Of a stretch of DNA of 64,000 bases, positions 9,019-18,970 are shown piece by piece (position 1 is the stretch's first letter; each line of letters opens with the position of its first letter). The position numbers and the translations under genes are program-made. Origin of the DNA: Bacteroidota bacterium. GTDB lineage: Bacteria > Bacteroidota > Bacteroidia > UBA8524. The notes below the pieces were generated by a model. It saw only the letters and a list, made by a program, of their open reading frames with translations, was not told the DNA's origin and ran no database searches. The stretch lies in NCBI GenBank assembly GCA_008933805.1, contig WBUH01000003.1, positions 1 to 64,000 of the forward strand. The letters are read 5' to 3'.

Positions 9019-9579
9019 TTACACGGTCATTATTTCTTTTTCCTTAGCAGCCATCAACTCATCAATCTTCTTAATGTATTGGTCTGTTATTGTTTGCACC
9101 TTAGTTTCACCGTCTTTCACCACATCTTCGGGCATACCGTCTTTTTGTGATTTTTTAAGACGCTCGTTGCTGTCTTTACGGATGTTACGAATGGTTACTT
9201 TAGCTTGCTCGGCATCGTTTTTCACGTTTTTCACCAATGCTTTACGCCTTTCTTCTGTAAGCGGCGGAACAGCTATGCGCACCACAGAACCGTCATTTTG
9301 GGGGTTGAAGCCCAAATTGGCATCTGTAATTGCTTTTTCGATAGCACTTATCAGGCTTTTATCCCAAGGCTGCACAATAATAGTGCGGGCATCGGGGGTA
9401 GTAATGTTTGCAGCTTGCGCCAACTGTGTTGGGGCACCGTAGTAATCTACCACCACACCATCCAGCATATTGGGCATGGCTTTTCCTGCACGTATTTTGG
9501 CAAAGTCAGACTCGGTGTGGCTAATGCACTTGTCCATCGCGGCCTTTGTACCGTCTAATATTGTCTTTAAATCTTCCAT
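9019..9579 (-). CDS. frr: Ribosome recycling factor
   Basis: Protein of 186 aa, the normal length, matching RRF along its length. The N-terminus has HTESDFAKIRAGKAMPNML. The middle has YGAPTQLAQAANI and VQPWDKS. The C-terminal helical region has RRKALVKNVKNDAEQAKV and ends in DELMAAKEKEIMTV. RRF with EF-G splits post-termination ribosomes in the cytoplasm. ATG at 9579. The transglycosylase gene follows after 5 nt. Confidence 0.97.
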   Translation of the reverse strand: MEDLKTILDGTKAAMDKCISHTESDFAKIRAGKAMPNMLDGVVVDYYGAPTQLAQAANITTPDARTIIVQPWDKSLISAIEKAITDANLGFNPQNDGSVVRIAVPPLTEERRKALVKNVKNDAEQAKVTIRNIRKDSNERLKKSQKDGMPEDVVKDGETKVQTITDQYIKKIDELMAAKEKEIMTV

Positions 9580-9773
9580 AAATGCTTATATGTGTATAAA
9601 ACCTTATTGGTAGCTGTATTTTTATGAGCCGCAAATTAAACTTTTTTTAGCTTAAATGTAAAACAGGCTTACTAAGTTTAGATGAAAACCCTTGCAGCAA
9701 AAGGATTTCGTATTTGGTGTTTATAAGCAACAAGTAATCGCTTTTGCTTTTACTGTGCTATTTTTGCCGGAGT

Positions 9774-10295
9774 ATGAAAGCTGTATTTTTTGACCGCGAC
9801 GGGGTACTGAACCGTGAACTGGGCCGCTATGTTGTAAACGCCGATGAGTTTGAAGTGAATGATTGGGTGGCTTCTTTTATGCAGGTTTTTAAAAATGCCG
9901 GGTACAATTTTTTTGTAATTACCAACCAAGGAGGCATTGCAAAGGAGTTATACACGCATACCGACCTTTTTGCTATACATAAAAAGCTGACGGATACCCT
10001 TTTGCCTTACAACGTTACGTTTACCGAGATATTTTACTGTTCACACCATCCGCTGAAAAGCCAATGTTTGTGCAGGAAACCCGATAGTTTGATGCTTGAA
10101 AAAGCCATAGCAAAATATGGGGTGGAGATGGAGAAATCCTTCCTTATCGGTGATACTGACCGTGATATTAATGCTGCTGCAAAGGTAGGGCTGGCAGCCT
10201 ACCAAGTAATACCTAACCACCCGCTGACAACCGAACAATTACAGGATTTACAAGGGCTAACAGCCGTTGATTTACAAACGCTTATTGCAAAATAA
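9774..10295 (+). CDS. HAD-IIIA phosphatase, GmhB / histidinol-phosphatase type
   Basis: Protein of 173 aa. The HAD motif I is FFDRDGVLN (residues 5-13), motif II is ITNQGGI, and the zinc loop is CSHHP...CLCRKP, as in D-glycero-D-manno-heptose 1,7-bisphosphate phosphatases. GDTDRDINAA is the motif III/IV acid pair. It may supply heptose for LPS core or dephosphorylate histidinol phosphate; the sequence cannot separate these, although the zinc-binding Cys/His loop favours GmhB. A -7-like TATTTTTG at 9759-9766 lies just before ATG 9774 and supports that start over one 30 nt upstream. Confidence 0.85.
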   Translation: MKAVFFDRDGVLNRELGRYVVNADEFEVNDWVASFMQVFKNAGYNFFVITNQGGIAKELYTHTDLFAIHKKLTDTLLPYNVTFTEIFYCSHHPLKSQCLCRKPDSLMLEKAIAKYGVEMEKSFLIGDTDRDINAAAKVGLAAYQVIPNHPLTTEQLQDLQGLTAVDLQTLIAK

Positions 10296-10411
10296 ACGAT
10301 ACTTTTAAACAGGGTGATTTTACCCACTGTTTTCCACAGGTGTTATTAATGTGCAACCCTTACGCTGCAAAGCACAAGGTAATTTTGCGTGTTTTTTAAC
10401 CCATATTTATT

Positions 10412-11728
10412 GTGGTTTTACCGCGCAAAGCTAAATTTTTACATTCCTGCATTTATTGGTGCATAGCCTTACTGTGTTTGTCGTTTTCACAGCAAACTAC
10501 AGCCAATACGCCCGATGCTTATAAAGGTCGCAGCTTTTGGTTGGGGTATTTGCAAAGCGAGATGGGTAAGGATAAATTTGAACTTTCGCTGCACGTTACC
10601 TCATCAGTAAATGCTACCATTACCGTAAAGCTGGCCGGAGTTTCGGCAGACTCTCGCGGTGAGAAGGATTGGGTGCAAACTTTCCAAGTAAATGCGGGCG
10701 GTGTTACTGATATTATTATTCCCGAAGAATATACCTTTAAATCGAAAGAAGGAAAAAGCACCAATAAAGGACTATACATTGAGGCTGATGCCGATGTGAT
10801 GATTGTAGCTAAAAACAGTAGCGGTGCCTCTAGCGATGCTACGGTGGTTATCCCTATAAAATCATTGGGTAGCGAGTATTATATTATGCATTATGCTGCC
10901 GTAAAACGCGGTTACCCTTCGCAATACTTGGTGATGGCTACCGAAGACAGTACGGTGGTGGAGTTGCGCAATACCGACAAAAACTCTGATAAACAACCTA
11001 CTAATCAAACCTATACGATTAAACTTAATAAAGGCGAGTACCACATTGTTCAGTCTGAAAAGGATTTAACCGGCAGTTACATAAAAGAGGTAAACGGCAA
11101 AAAGCTGGCAGTGTTCGGCGGGAATACCTGTGCCTATGTGCCTCGTTATTGCCAAAGTTGCGACCATTTGTTTGAGCAATTATTACCCGTGCAAAACTGG
11201 GGACACCAATTTGCAGCTGTGCCTTTTGATACCCGCGAAAAATACGTGGTGCGCATTATGGCCAAAGAGAATAATACATGGGTGGATGTGGACGGTGATC
11301 GTAAGGAAATAACGAAGGCAGGAAAGTTTATTGAACTGGAACTGAAAGAGCCTGTGTACATAACCAGCAGCCGCAATGTAATGGTGTGCCAATACACAAT
11401 AGGTTCGCGGTGCGATAACCAACGCGGCGACCCATCGTACGTGGTGTTGAAACCTTTGTTGGGGTATAGCGGCGAGACGATACTGCCCACCATGAACACC
11501 GAACACATTAACCGTTATTATGTTACGGTATTGTTTAAAATGAGTGATATTGATAAACTTACGGTAAACGGCAAAAGCGTTGTGGGCAATTACAAATTAC
11601 TTCCCTACACATCACAATATGGGTATGCCCACATTGAGCTTACCGAAAGTAATAACAATATTGAGTGCGATTGCAACTACAACTTCCTTTCCTACGGCTT
11701 CGGTTGGTACGAGTCGTATGCGTATTAG
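10412..11728 (+). CDS. Secreted IgGFc-binding-like surface protein
   Basis: Exported protein of 438 aa with an N-terminal hydrophobic stretch (CIYWCIALLCLSF). AYKGRSFWLGYLQSE matches the G-x-x-FW-x-x-[FY] opening, and KLAVFGGNTCAYVPRYC with HLFEQLLPVQNWG matches the core, of the IgGFc-binding N-terminal family widely found in Bacteroidota surface proteins. That family usually precedes adhesive domains and a sorting tag; here neither is visible after the C-terminal Tyr. The only usable start is GTG 10412, shortly after a TAATTTTG -7 element at 10380-10387. Ligand unknown. Confidence 0.7.
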   Translation: MVLPRKAKFLHSCIYWCIALLCLSFSQQTTANTPDAYKGRSFWLGYLQSEMGKDKFELSLHVTSSVNATITVKLAGVSADSRGEKDWVQTFQVNAGGVTDIIIPEEYTFKSKEGKSTNKGLYIEADADVMIVAKNSSGASSDATVVIPIKSLGSEYYIMHYAAVKRGYPSQYLVMATEDSTVVELRNTDKNSDKQPTNQTYTIKLNKGEYHIVQSEKDLTGSYIKEVNGKKLAVFGGNTCAYVPRYCQSCDHLFEQLLPVQNWGHQFAAVPFDTREKYVVRIMAKENNTWVDVDGDRKEITKAGKFIELELKEPVYITSSRNVMVCQYTIGSRCDNQRGDPSYVVLKPLLGYSGETILPTMNTEHINRYYVTVLFKMSDIDKLTVNGKSVVGNYKLLPYTSQYGYAHIELTESNNNIECDCNYNFLSYGFGWYESYAY

Positions 11729-11798
11729 AACTCCTAACAAGTTCATAATAAATTGTTTTGAAACTGCGTTTCAAAAAAACAAATCATTTTGCCGTCCT

Positions 11799-12905
11799 AT
11801 GCGAACCTTTTTATTGCTGATACTTACATCTCTCTGTCTTTCAGCTTGTAAAAGTTGGCAACAAAGCGATAAGCCTCGTTCTTTATCAGAAGTATATCGT
11901 AACCTCCCGAAATCAATAAAAAAGGAACTTGATGCAGGATTTGTTTTAGTTGATGAAGGCACATTTTTAGCAGGAAAAGTACAGGGTGCAGATACGTTTT
12001 CAGCAATGCTTTCCCAAAGAAGGATTACAGTTCCTGCATTGTTTATAGGTAAACACGAAGTTACTGTGGCCGAGTTTATGGAGTTTTATGACTACTTCAG
12101 AGATAGTATAAACAAACCTGATACTCTTTGTTTTCTAAAAGACTTTCCCTATTTGTATAACGAACCTGCCTTGACCTACTATTTCTGCCACCCCAAATAT
12201 CGCATTCATAAATATCCTGTATGTGGGGTAAGTTTAGAACAGGCTAAAAAGTTCTGCGTGTGGAAAACCAATACTATGAACGCCCGATTGAAAACTATGA
12301 AAGGGTTTGAGAATATGGAAGTAGTATTTAGATTACCCACCGCTTATGAATTAGAATATGCAATAAGTTTGGAAATACCTCCTAACTTCAAGGATGCCCA
12401 CCCAGTACTCTCACCCTATGATAATTTACAAAACTGCAATACCAAAGGAGTTGTGGATGAAAACAACATATTGCACACACTCAATAATGCTGACGGATTT
12501 TCATACACTGCTCCCGTTGGGTATTATCAACCCAATGATAAAGGGTTTTATGATATTAGAGGAAATGTGGCTGAATGGACCATTACCAATGCTTTTATGC
12601 TGACAAGCAAATTGAAATTTGAAAATACTTCATTTGACATTGTTACCGATAACTTGTCTTATTGGGGAATTGACTCTTCATTTTATAAACTAAAAAGCCA
12701 TCCGCATTACAATAAAATGTTGGAGATAGTAACCGACAGTAATTATTATCTTACAAAAGGAGGTAGTTTTGCCCACGGGGCTTATTACACACAATCAGCC
12801 GCATTTATTCCCGTGCAAAAATCCGAAAATCACTCGTGGTTGGGGTTTAGGTTGGTGTTGGTAGTTTTTAACCGAACTTCGCCCAACGCCATTATTTCAC
12901 ACTAA
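11799..12905 (+). CDS. SUMF1/FGE-fold lipoprotein (GldK/GldJ-like)
   Basis: Lipoprotein of 368 aa with a type II signal (MRTFLLLILTSLCLSAC, lipidated Cys17). The rest is a formylglycine-generating-enzyme fold: FVLVDEGTFLAG, PALFIGKHEVTVAEFMEF, YPVCGVSLEQAKKFC, FRLPTAYELEYA, DIRGNVAEWT and YLTKGGSFAHG with WLGFRLV near the end. Gliding/T9SS lipoproteins GldJ and GldK share this fold, but the copy here is not linked to gld genes, so I do not assign either. The frame continues upstream into the preceding gene, but the lipobox fixes the start at ATG 11799. Confidence 0.8.
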   Translation: MRTFLLLILTSLCLSACKSWQQSDKPRSLSEVYRNLPKSIKKELDAGFVLVDEGTFLAGKVQGADTFSAMLSQRRITVPALFIGKHEVTVAEFMEFYDYFRDSINKPDTLCFLKDFPYLYNEPALTYYFCHPKYRIHKYPVCGVSLEQAKKFCVWKTNTMNARLKTMKGFENMEVVFRLPTAYELEYAISLEIPPNFKDAHPVLSPYDNLQNCNTKGVVDENNILHTLNNADGFSYTAPVGYYQPNDKGFYDIRGNVAEWTITNAFMLTSKLKFENTSFDIVTDNLSYWGIDSSFYKLKSHPHYNKMLEIVTDSNYYLTKGGSFAHGAYYTQSAAFIPVQKSENHSWLGFRLVLVVFNRTSPNAIISH

Positions 12906-12953
12906 AGCCACTTTTACGCCATTTCAGGCATCTTTGTTGTATAATTACAAGAA

Positions 12954-14024
12954 ATGCAAGCCTGTTTACGTACCCTTTATACTGTATTATTCTTTATTGT
13001 GCTGCTACCTTTGGCCAATGCCCAGCCCAATAGTTTTTTCTGCATCGGTATTACCGATGTGGTTAACGATGCCAACCAGCAATTTGTGCAGCAAACGGGG
13101 CGCGACCGTATTTACTTACTAAATACTGCGAACGAAGACCGCTACGACGCCACATTCGGCCTTGCCTTTTTTGAGTACGAAAAGATAATCTCGCGCGGCA
13201 TTGAAGGCTTGTATTACGAGTGTATGATACCCAATATTCCCGATTCGGCTTCGGTGTTGATGGCCTTGCAAGAAATGGATTATAATTTGTTGGGGTGTCT
13301 TTCGGGCTTAAAACGCAACCCTCGCGGCGACTCATTGCTATACACTTACCATTATGAAGAAGGCGATACGGTGGAGGAAATTTTTATCCGTATGTGGGGC
13401 ACCTACCCTACCATTGATGCTGATTCGTTCCGCTCGGCAGGGCAGCTAAATATGGAAATATACGGAGACGTGCGCCGTCGCTTTGTTCCCTATAAAGTCG
13501 ATGCAAAAAAAGCCGACCCCGTATTGAAGAATGAGTTTCAGCAAATAGAAAAAGGACTGCTTGACGATATAAAACCCATACGCGGCAAAGCCACTAAAGA
13601 CCTTTACAACCAAACCATCTACAAAACTAATGTGATGATAACAGGGGCAGGTAACGCCTACATAAAGGCCATTCCTGAAAATTTGGCGATGCCCTTCGGT
13701 TACTTTGCTGAGTTTTATGTAGGTCCCAGTTTGGCAGAGGCTAAAAAAATATTTAAGACGTGGGATGGCAAGGTAAAAAACAATGCTTTTGCCGATAAAC
13801 GCTTTAGCCAAAAAAACAGGCAACGGTTGCAGTGGAAATTTTTACCCTACAATGAATTTTTTGACCCGAATGATTATGCTAATATTGTAGAGCAAAGCGG
13901 ATATTCATGCCCTATCTACTCAGAAGAGCCATTGAACCGTACCCCGCTTTTCACCTATCATTTGTTCATTATCAAATACCTTGACAGTTACATAGTTGGC
14001 CTCAATATTGCCAACCGTTACTAA
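12954..14024 (+). CDS. Exported protein of unknown function
   Basis: Protein of 356 aa starting with a clear signal peptide (TLYTVLFFIVLLPLANAQ). I do not recognise the mature part. It contains FFCIGITDVVNDANQQF, a central basic segment around KKADPVLKNEFQQIEKG, and ends in FIIKYLDSYIVGLNIANRY. No lipobox, no transmembrane helix after the signal and no T9SS sorting tag are visible. It follows the FGE-fold lipoprotein by 48 nt and may share its transcript. Confidence 0.7.
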   Translation: MQACLRTLYTVLFFIVLLPLANAQPNSFFCIGITDVVNDANQQFVQQTGRDRIYLLNTANEDRYDATFGLAFFEYEKIISRGIEGLYYECMIPNIPDSASVLMALQEMDYNLLGCLSGLKRNPRGDSLLYTYHYEEGDTVEEIFIRMWGTYPTIDADSFRSAGQLNMEIYGDVRRRFVPYKVDAKKADPVLKNEFQQIEKGLLDDIKPIRGKATKDLYNQTIYKTNVMITGAGNAYIKAIPENLAMPFGYFAEFYVGPSLAEAKKIFKTWDGKVKNNAFADKRFSQKNRQRLQWKFLPYNEFFDPNDYANIVEQSGYSCPIYSEEPLNRTPLFTYHLFIIKYLDSYIVGLNIANRY

Positions 14025-14108
14025 AAACTGTTTTCCACATACTTGTAGCCAAAGGTCTGTTTGGCCTATCTTGCACGGTTAATCTGCATGTAAAAAAGCA
14101 GTACGGAG

Positions 14109-17100
14109 TTGAAAGTAGTAAATACACAACCTTTTGAATTGGTATATACCCTTGTTGATCATCCCCATCTCGGGCTGCTCATCGAGCCGCACGTGGTGCA
14201 GATTAACACATTGGGCAATTACACACTCACCCATCAAAAGGTGTTTAATACCACTATTGATTATTACGAGAAAGGGGTAGACGATACCGACCGTAAGCTG
14301 GTGAATTTATTGGGCGAGCTGGACCAAGAGGTAATTGTAAAAAAATTCCATACCCAAGCTACCATACGCCCTGCCGAGTTTTTTAAAAAACACTTTACCG
14401 AAGAGCTAAACAAAAGTTTCATACGCCCCTACATTGAAAAACGTATAGCCGAGGCCATTGAAATGCTGCGCGGAAAAAAGCTGTTTATATTGGGCAAAGA
14501 AGGTAATCCCACCTCAAAAGTGGTGAAAGTGGCTACCCAAAAAGCATCGGTGTTGTTTCATTTCAGGCGCGACGATGACAAAGTGCGCTACTTCCCTACT
14601 ATAAAATATAATAACGAACGGGTTGAGTTTTCTCAGCGCGACGGCATAATGGTTACCACCCGCCCTGCGTGGATGCTTGTAAACGGTATGCTGTATAATT
14701 TTGAAAAGAACGTTGACGGTAATAAACTGCTGCCCTTCCTTAGCAAGCGGTTTATTATGATACCCAAAGCTACCGAGGCCAAGTACTTTGAAAAGTTTGT
14801 AGTCCCGTTGGTAGAGAAATTCGACGTGCACGCTGTTGGGTTTGACATAAAAACCGAATCGTTAGTAGGGATACCCGTTTTAAAGATTGACGACGGCTGG
14901 GGTGATGAAGTAAGGCTGAACCTTTATTTCCGCTACAACAAGCAAGAGTTCCCCTACCATGCTACCAAACGTATCTCAGTAATACTTGAAAAAGAAGGCG
15001 ATAATTACATCTTTAAACGCCTGAAACGGCCTAAGGAGTGGGAAGAACACCAAAAGCTGCTGATTGCCTCAAAAGGCTTAAAGCTGATTGAGGGTTGTTC
15101 CTTTACCGTGCGTCGTCCTGATGGCAGTAAAAGTCCGTATGCAGCCATACAATGGCTGAACGAGTACAGCAAACTGCTTAAGGACAATAAGTTTATAATT
15201 GAGCAAGACACGCACAACAGCAAATACTTTATTGGCCAAAGCACCTTATCAATACAAGTAAACGAGTATAAAGATTGGTTTGATGTAATGGCTGTGGTGA
15301 AGTTTGGCACTTACGAAGTACAGTTTATACAACTGCGCAGCTACATTTTGCAAGGCAAACGCGAATACATACTGCCCAACGGGGAAATTGCGATTATCCC
15401 CGAGGAATGGTTTGAAAAGTACAGCAGCCTGCTTGAGTTTAGCGAAAGCGGCGACGGGATACGCATACGCAAGCACCACTGGAAACTGATAGATGAATTA
15501 CAATCGCCGGCCGATAGTAAAGAGTTGAAAGACAAACTTTCGAAGCTTGATTTTAAACACCTGCACGAAGGCGAACCGCTTTCAGAAGGGTTTAAGGGTG
15601 AACTGAGGCCATACCAACGTGAGGGATATAACTGGTTTTACTTTTTACAGAAAAACCGTTTTGGGGGCTGCCTTGCCGATGATATGGGTTTGGGAAAGAC
15701 TGTACAAACCCTTGCCATGCTTCAACGCGAGGCCGACCTTGCCGATCAAAACCCTGTGTTGGAAGAGGCCATACAAACCGAAGCTGCACAAGGGCAAGCA
15801 TTGTTGTTTGACGATGGGGCTAAAAAGGCTGCTGCCCTTAACCAGCTTGACCTTTTTGGCAATGCAGGCACTATAGAAATGCCTTCGCTACCGCCCAAAG
15901 TTGTTTCGTACCAAAAAAACAGGCATACCAACCTTATTATATTACCAACTTCGCTGATATATAACTGGCAAAGCGAGGCTGAGAATTTTGCACCGGGACT
16001 AAAGGTGTTTATTTATACGGGCACCTATCGCAACCGTGAGATTGCCTACTTTAGGCATTACGATTTGATAATCACCACCTACGGTGTTGTAAGGTTGGAT
16101 ATTGACATATTAAAGGACTTTAACTTTCACTATGTGATATTGGATGAGAGTCAGTTCATAAAAAACCCGGCTTCGCAAACAGCAAGGGCGGTAAACAGTT
16201 TGCAAGCACGCAACAAGCTGGTGCTTACAGGTACTCCGGTTGAAAACTCCATTACCGACTTGTGGTCGCAAATGAACTTCCTAAACCCGGGTTTGCTGGG
16301 TAACTTCACCTTCTTTAGTGAAAAATTTGTTATCCCGATTGAGAAAAACGGGAACGAATTACAACGTAACCGCCTGCAAAAAATCATCGACCCGTTTATA
16401 CTGCGCCGTACCAAAGAGCAGGTGGCAAAAGACCTGCCCGAAAAGTACGAACAGGTGTATTATTGCGAGATGACCGAGGAGCAGGAGCAAATTTATGAAG
16501 CTACCAAAGCCAAATACCGTAATCAGATATTGAAATCGGTAACTGAGTTCGGGCTTAATAAATCGAAACTGCAAATACTAAAAGGCTTAATGATGCTGCG
16601 CCAAATTGCCAACCATCCCTTATTGGTGAATGATGAATACTTGGGGCACAGCGGTAAGTTTGACGAGATTATCCGTAAGCTGGAGATTGCACTGGCCGAA
16701 AACCACAAGGTGCTTATCTTCTCTCAGTTTGTAAAGCAGCTACACATTTTTAAAAAATACCTCGATGATAAGAGTGTGCCGTATTGCTATATTGATGGTA
16801 CTTACAGTGCCAAGCAACGACAAGCTGAGGTAAATAAGTTCCAAAAAGAGAAAAGTGCAGGTGTATTCCTAATTTCATTACGAGCCGGTGGGGTAGGTTT
16901 AAACCTTACCGAAGCTGACTATGTATTTATAGTTGACCCATGGTGGAACCCTGCTGTTGAAAGGCAAGCCACAGACCGCAGTTACCGCATCGGGCAAACC
17001 AAAAACGTGTTTAACTATAAATTTATCACCCGCGGCACGGTTGAGGAGAAAATACTTACCCTGCAAAAGCGTAAGCTAGAGTTGGCACAAACGCTTATAA

Positions 17101-17162
17101 ACACGGACAATACGTTTCTTTCTACCCTTAGTGTAGAAGAATTAGAAAATATTTTTGTGTAG
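14109..17162 (+). CDS. SNF2-family DEAD/DEAH helicase
   Basis: Swi2/Snf2-type ATPase of 1017 aa. The N-terminal ~500 residues are a family-specific extension. The motor follows: CLADDMGLGKTVQTL (Walker A, ~523-531), LIILPTSLIYNW, VILDESQFIKN (DExQ box, ~678), LTGTPVENS, LIFSQFVKQL, ISLRAGGVGLNLTEADY and DPWWNPAVERQATDRSYRIGQ. It is a dsDNA translocase of uncertain role. The frame has no ATG for more than 100 codons; an in-frame ATG upstream at 14088 is followed directly by a stop. I therefore take TTG 14109 as the start. Confidence 0.9.
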   Translation: MKVVNTQPFELVYTLVDHPHLGLLIEPHVVQINTLGNYTLTHQKVFNTTIDYYEKGVDDTDRKLVNLLGELDQEVIVKKFHTQATIRPAEFFKKHFTEELNKSFIRPYIEKRIAEAIEMLRGKKLFILGKEGNPTSKVVKVATQKASVLFHFRRDDDKVRYFPTIKYNNERVEFSQRDGIMVTTRPAWMLVNGMLYNFEKNVDGNKLLPFLSKRFIMIPKATEAKYFEKFVVPLVEKFDVHAVGFDIKTESLVGIPVLKIDDGWGDEVRLNLYFRYNKQEFPYHATKRISVILEKEGDNYIFKRLKRPKEWEEHQKLLIASKGLKLIEGCSFTVRRPDGSKSPYAAIQWLNEYSKLLKDNKFIIEQDTHNSKYFIGQSTLSIQVNEYKDWFDVMAVVKFGTYEVQFIQLRSYILQGKREYILPNGEIAIIPEEWFEKYSSLLEFSESGDGIRIRKHHWKLIDELQSPADSKELKDKLSKLDFKHLHEGEPLSEGFKGELRPYQREGYNWFYFLQKNRFGGCLADDMGLGKTVQTLAMLQREADLADQNPVLEEAIQTEAAQGQALLFDDGAKKAAALNQLDLFGNAGTIEMPSLPPKVVSYQKNRHTNLIILPTSLIYNWQSEAENFAPGLKVFIYTGTYRNREIAYFRHYDLIITTYGVVRLDIDILKDFNFHYVILDESQFIKNPASQTARAVNSLQARNKLVLTGTPVENSITDLWSQMNFLNPGLLGNFTFFSEKFVIPIEKNGNELQRNRLQKIIDPFILRRTKEQVAKDLPEKYEQVYYCEMTEEQEQIYEATKAKYRNQILKSVTEFGLNKSKLQILKGLMMLRQIANHPLLVNDEYLGHSGKFDEIIRKLEIALAENHKVLIFSQFVKQLHIFKKYLDDKSVPYCYIDGTYSAKQRQAEVNKFQKEKSAGVFLISLRAGGVGLNLTEADYVFIVDPWWNPAVERQATDRSYRIGQTKNVFNYKFITRGTVEEKILTLQKRKLELAQTLINTDNTFLSTLSVEELENIFV

Positions 17163-17233
17163 CAGGCAACGTGTATTATCCAACATTAGTCTTTACTTTG
17201 CAATTAACAATTAAATTACACATACCATAAGTC

Positions 17234-18130
17234 ATGAAAAAAATTTTACTTTCAGCAGTGATGCTATTTGTTTGTAGCATTGCCGCTTTGGCTCAAATTC
17301 CTAACAACAGCTTTGAAACTTGGAACGTAGTAGGCAATGATACCGTTATGGGTAGCGGATGGAATGGAAACAACTTTAGGGTTTACCAATCAATAAACAT
17401 CAATACCCAACAAGGTACTGTTACCCGCAATGCTAGTGCAGGCCAATACTTTGTAGGCGTTTTCCATGCTCCAGATCCTAACAACGCAGGTCAATACTTT
17501 TTAGGTAACTATGGAAATGCATTTGCATTTACACAGCGTCCAGTATCGTTTACTTTCTCAGCTATGTATTTCCCTCAAATCCAAGGCGAAGGTTTAGCAA
17601 TTGTTATCACTACCAAAAAGAACAATGGCGATACCGTTAGCCAAACTGTAGGTACCTTGGGTCAAGGAACTGCTGCTAACTGGACTGACCTTTCTTTGAA
17701 CGTTGCTTACAGGCAAAATGTAACAGGTAACCCTGATTCATGCTTCATCAACTTTATATTGTTGCCAACCCAAGCTAGCCAACTTAGCCCAAACACTGCT
17801 TTGTTTGTTGATAACCTAAGGTTTAACAGCTTTGGAGTATCTGTTGAAGAAACAATGGAAAACTACGGTAAAGTAGGTAAAGTAAATGTTTACCCTAACC
17901 CAACTGCAGGTAACACCAGCATTAGCTACAACCTTCCTGTTGCTCAAGAAGTAGCTGTTAAATTGTTCGACATTTCAGGCCGCGAGGTAATGAACATTTT
18001 TGAAGGTATGCAAGAAGCTGGCGAACAAACTGTTAAGTTTAACGCTGAAAACCTTGCTGAAGGAGTTTACTTCTACCAACTACAAGCAGGTTCAGTATTG
18101 AAAACAGACAAAATTGTTGTTAAGAAATAA
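17234..18130 (+). CDS. T9SS type A sorting-domain protein
   Basis: Secreted protein of 298 aa: signal peptide (ILLSAVMLFVCSIAALAQ), a ~200-residue beta-rich body starting IPNNSFETWNVVG, and a C-terminal sorting domain of about 75 residues. The sorting domain begins VNVYPNPTAGNTSISY, continues VKLFDISGREV, and ends AEGVYFYQLQAGS...KIVVKK. It should be exported by the type IX system and attached to the cell surface. The body resembles carbohydrate-binding-type N-termini of such cargo, but the role is unknown. A strong terminator follows. Confidence 0.88.
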   Translation: MKKILLSAVMLFVCSIAALAQIPNNSFETWNVVGNDTVMGSGWNGNNFRVYQSININTQQGTVTRNASAGQYFVGVFHAPDPNNAGQYFLGNYGNAFAFTQRPVSFTFSAMYFPQIQGEGLAIVITTKKNNGDTVSQTVGTLGQGTAANWTDLSLNVAYRQNVTGNPDSCFINFILLPTQASQLSPNTALFVDNLRFNSFGVSVEETMENYGKVGKVNVYPNPTAGNTSISYNLPVAQEVAVKLFDISGREVMNIFEGMQEAGEQTVKFNAENLAEGVYFYQLQAGSVLKTDKIVVKK

Positions 18131-18155
18131 TTACTTAACAAATTAAGTTATATAA

Positions 18156-18190
18156 AATCCCCGATATCTATGGTATCGGGGATTTTTTGT
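18156..18190 (+). terminator. Rho-independent terminator
   Basis: Stem AATCCCCGATA / TATCGGGGATT with a short loop, followed by TTTTTTG. It lies 25 nt after the T9SS cargo gene. Confidence 0.92.
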
Positions 18191-18274
18191 TTATAGCCGT
18201 TTATCGAAAAGCACCGGCTCTTTATATTCAAATCATTCTGTTAACGTATATTACAACACCAACTACATTATAAA

Positions 18275-18694
18275 ATGAAAAAACTTACATTAATGCTAAT
18301 GGTGGCTGCTTTGGCATTTGCTACCTCTTGCAAAAAGGATGAAGACAGCAGTAACTCACCTGCAAAGTCAAAGACTGAATTAATCACCTCAGGTTCTTGG
18401 CGAGTATCATCGCTGGTTCTTGGCGGAACTGATATTTGGCCAAGCCAAGATGCTTGTGACAAAGATGATTTGTCGATTTTTAAAGCTGACGGTACTTACA
18501 TTGATGATGAAGGGCCTACTAAGTGTGACTCTAGCGACCCACAACAATCTACCAGCACATGGAAGTTTATGAACAACGAAACCATGCTTGAAATAGATGG
18601 TGATGTTGGTACCATTAAAGAGCTTAGTGCTTCTAAAATGGTACTTGAGACTTCTGATGCAGGTTTAACCATCACTATTACTTACGTTAAATAG
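18275..18694 (+). CDS. Lipocalin-like lipoprotein
   Basis: Protein of 139 aa with a lipoprotein signal (LMLMVAALAFATSC, lipidated Cys19). The mature part is a short antiparallel beta pattern with SGSWRVSSLVLGG and FKADGTYIDDEG followed by STWKFMNNETMLEID. This matches the lipocalin-like (PF13648-type) domain common in small Bacteroidota lipoproteins. Ligand unknown. It is monocistronic, with terminators before and after. Confidence 0.8.
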   Translation: MKKLTLMLMVAALAFATSCKKDEDSSNSPAKSKTELITSGSWRVSSLVLGGTDIWPSQDACDKDDLSIFKADGTYIDDEGPTKCDSSDPQQSTSTWKFMNNETMLEIDGDVGTIKELSASKMVLETSDAGLTITITYVK

Positions 18695-18716
18695 TCAACA
18701 AGCTTTTTATACCTTA

Positions 18717-18750
18717 AAAGCAGCTTCGAGTTTGAAGCTGCTTTTTTGTT
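18717..18750 (+). terminator. Rho-independent terminator
   Basis: Stem AAAGCAGCTTC / GAAGCTGCTTT with loop GAGTTT and a TTTTTTG tail, 22 nt after the lipocalin-like gene. Confidence 0.92.
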
Positions 18751-18970
18751 CTCATTACATCCTGTAATCTGTAGAAAACAATTATTGAAAGTCGCAAACA
18801 AATGACTGTACCTTGCTATCCAACAATAGCATCAATAATTCAGCTTTTTCTACCAATCAAGTAACTACTTAACAAGACTTCAGAACTCAAAGCCATATTT
18901 GATACCCTAAGAACTGTAGAAACAATTGCAAATCAATATTATTTAGGGGTTCCGAACCTGAATTTTTAAG

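Noticed and set aside
11580-11798. Upstream extension of the FGE-fold lipoprotein gene
   Set aside because: It overlaps the end of the IgGFc-like gene and would place 73 residues before an evident lipoprotein signal.
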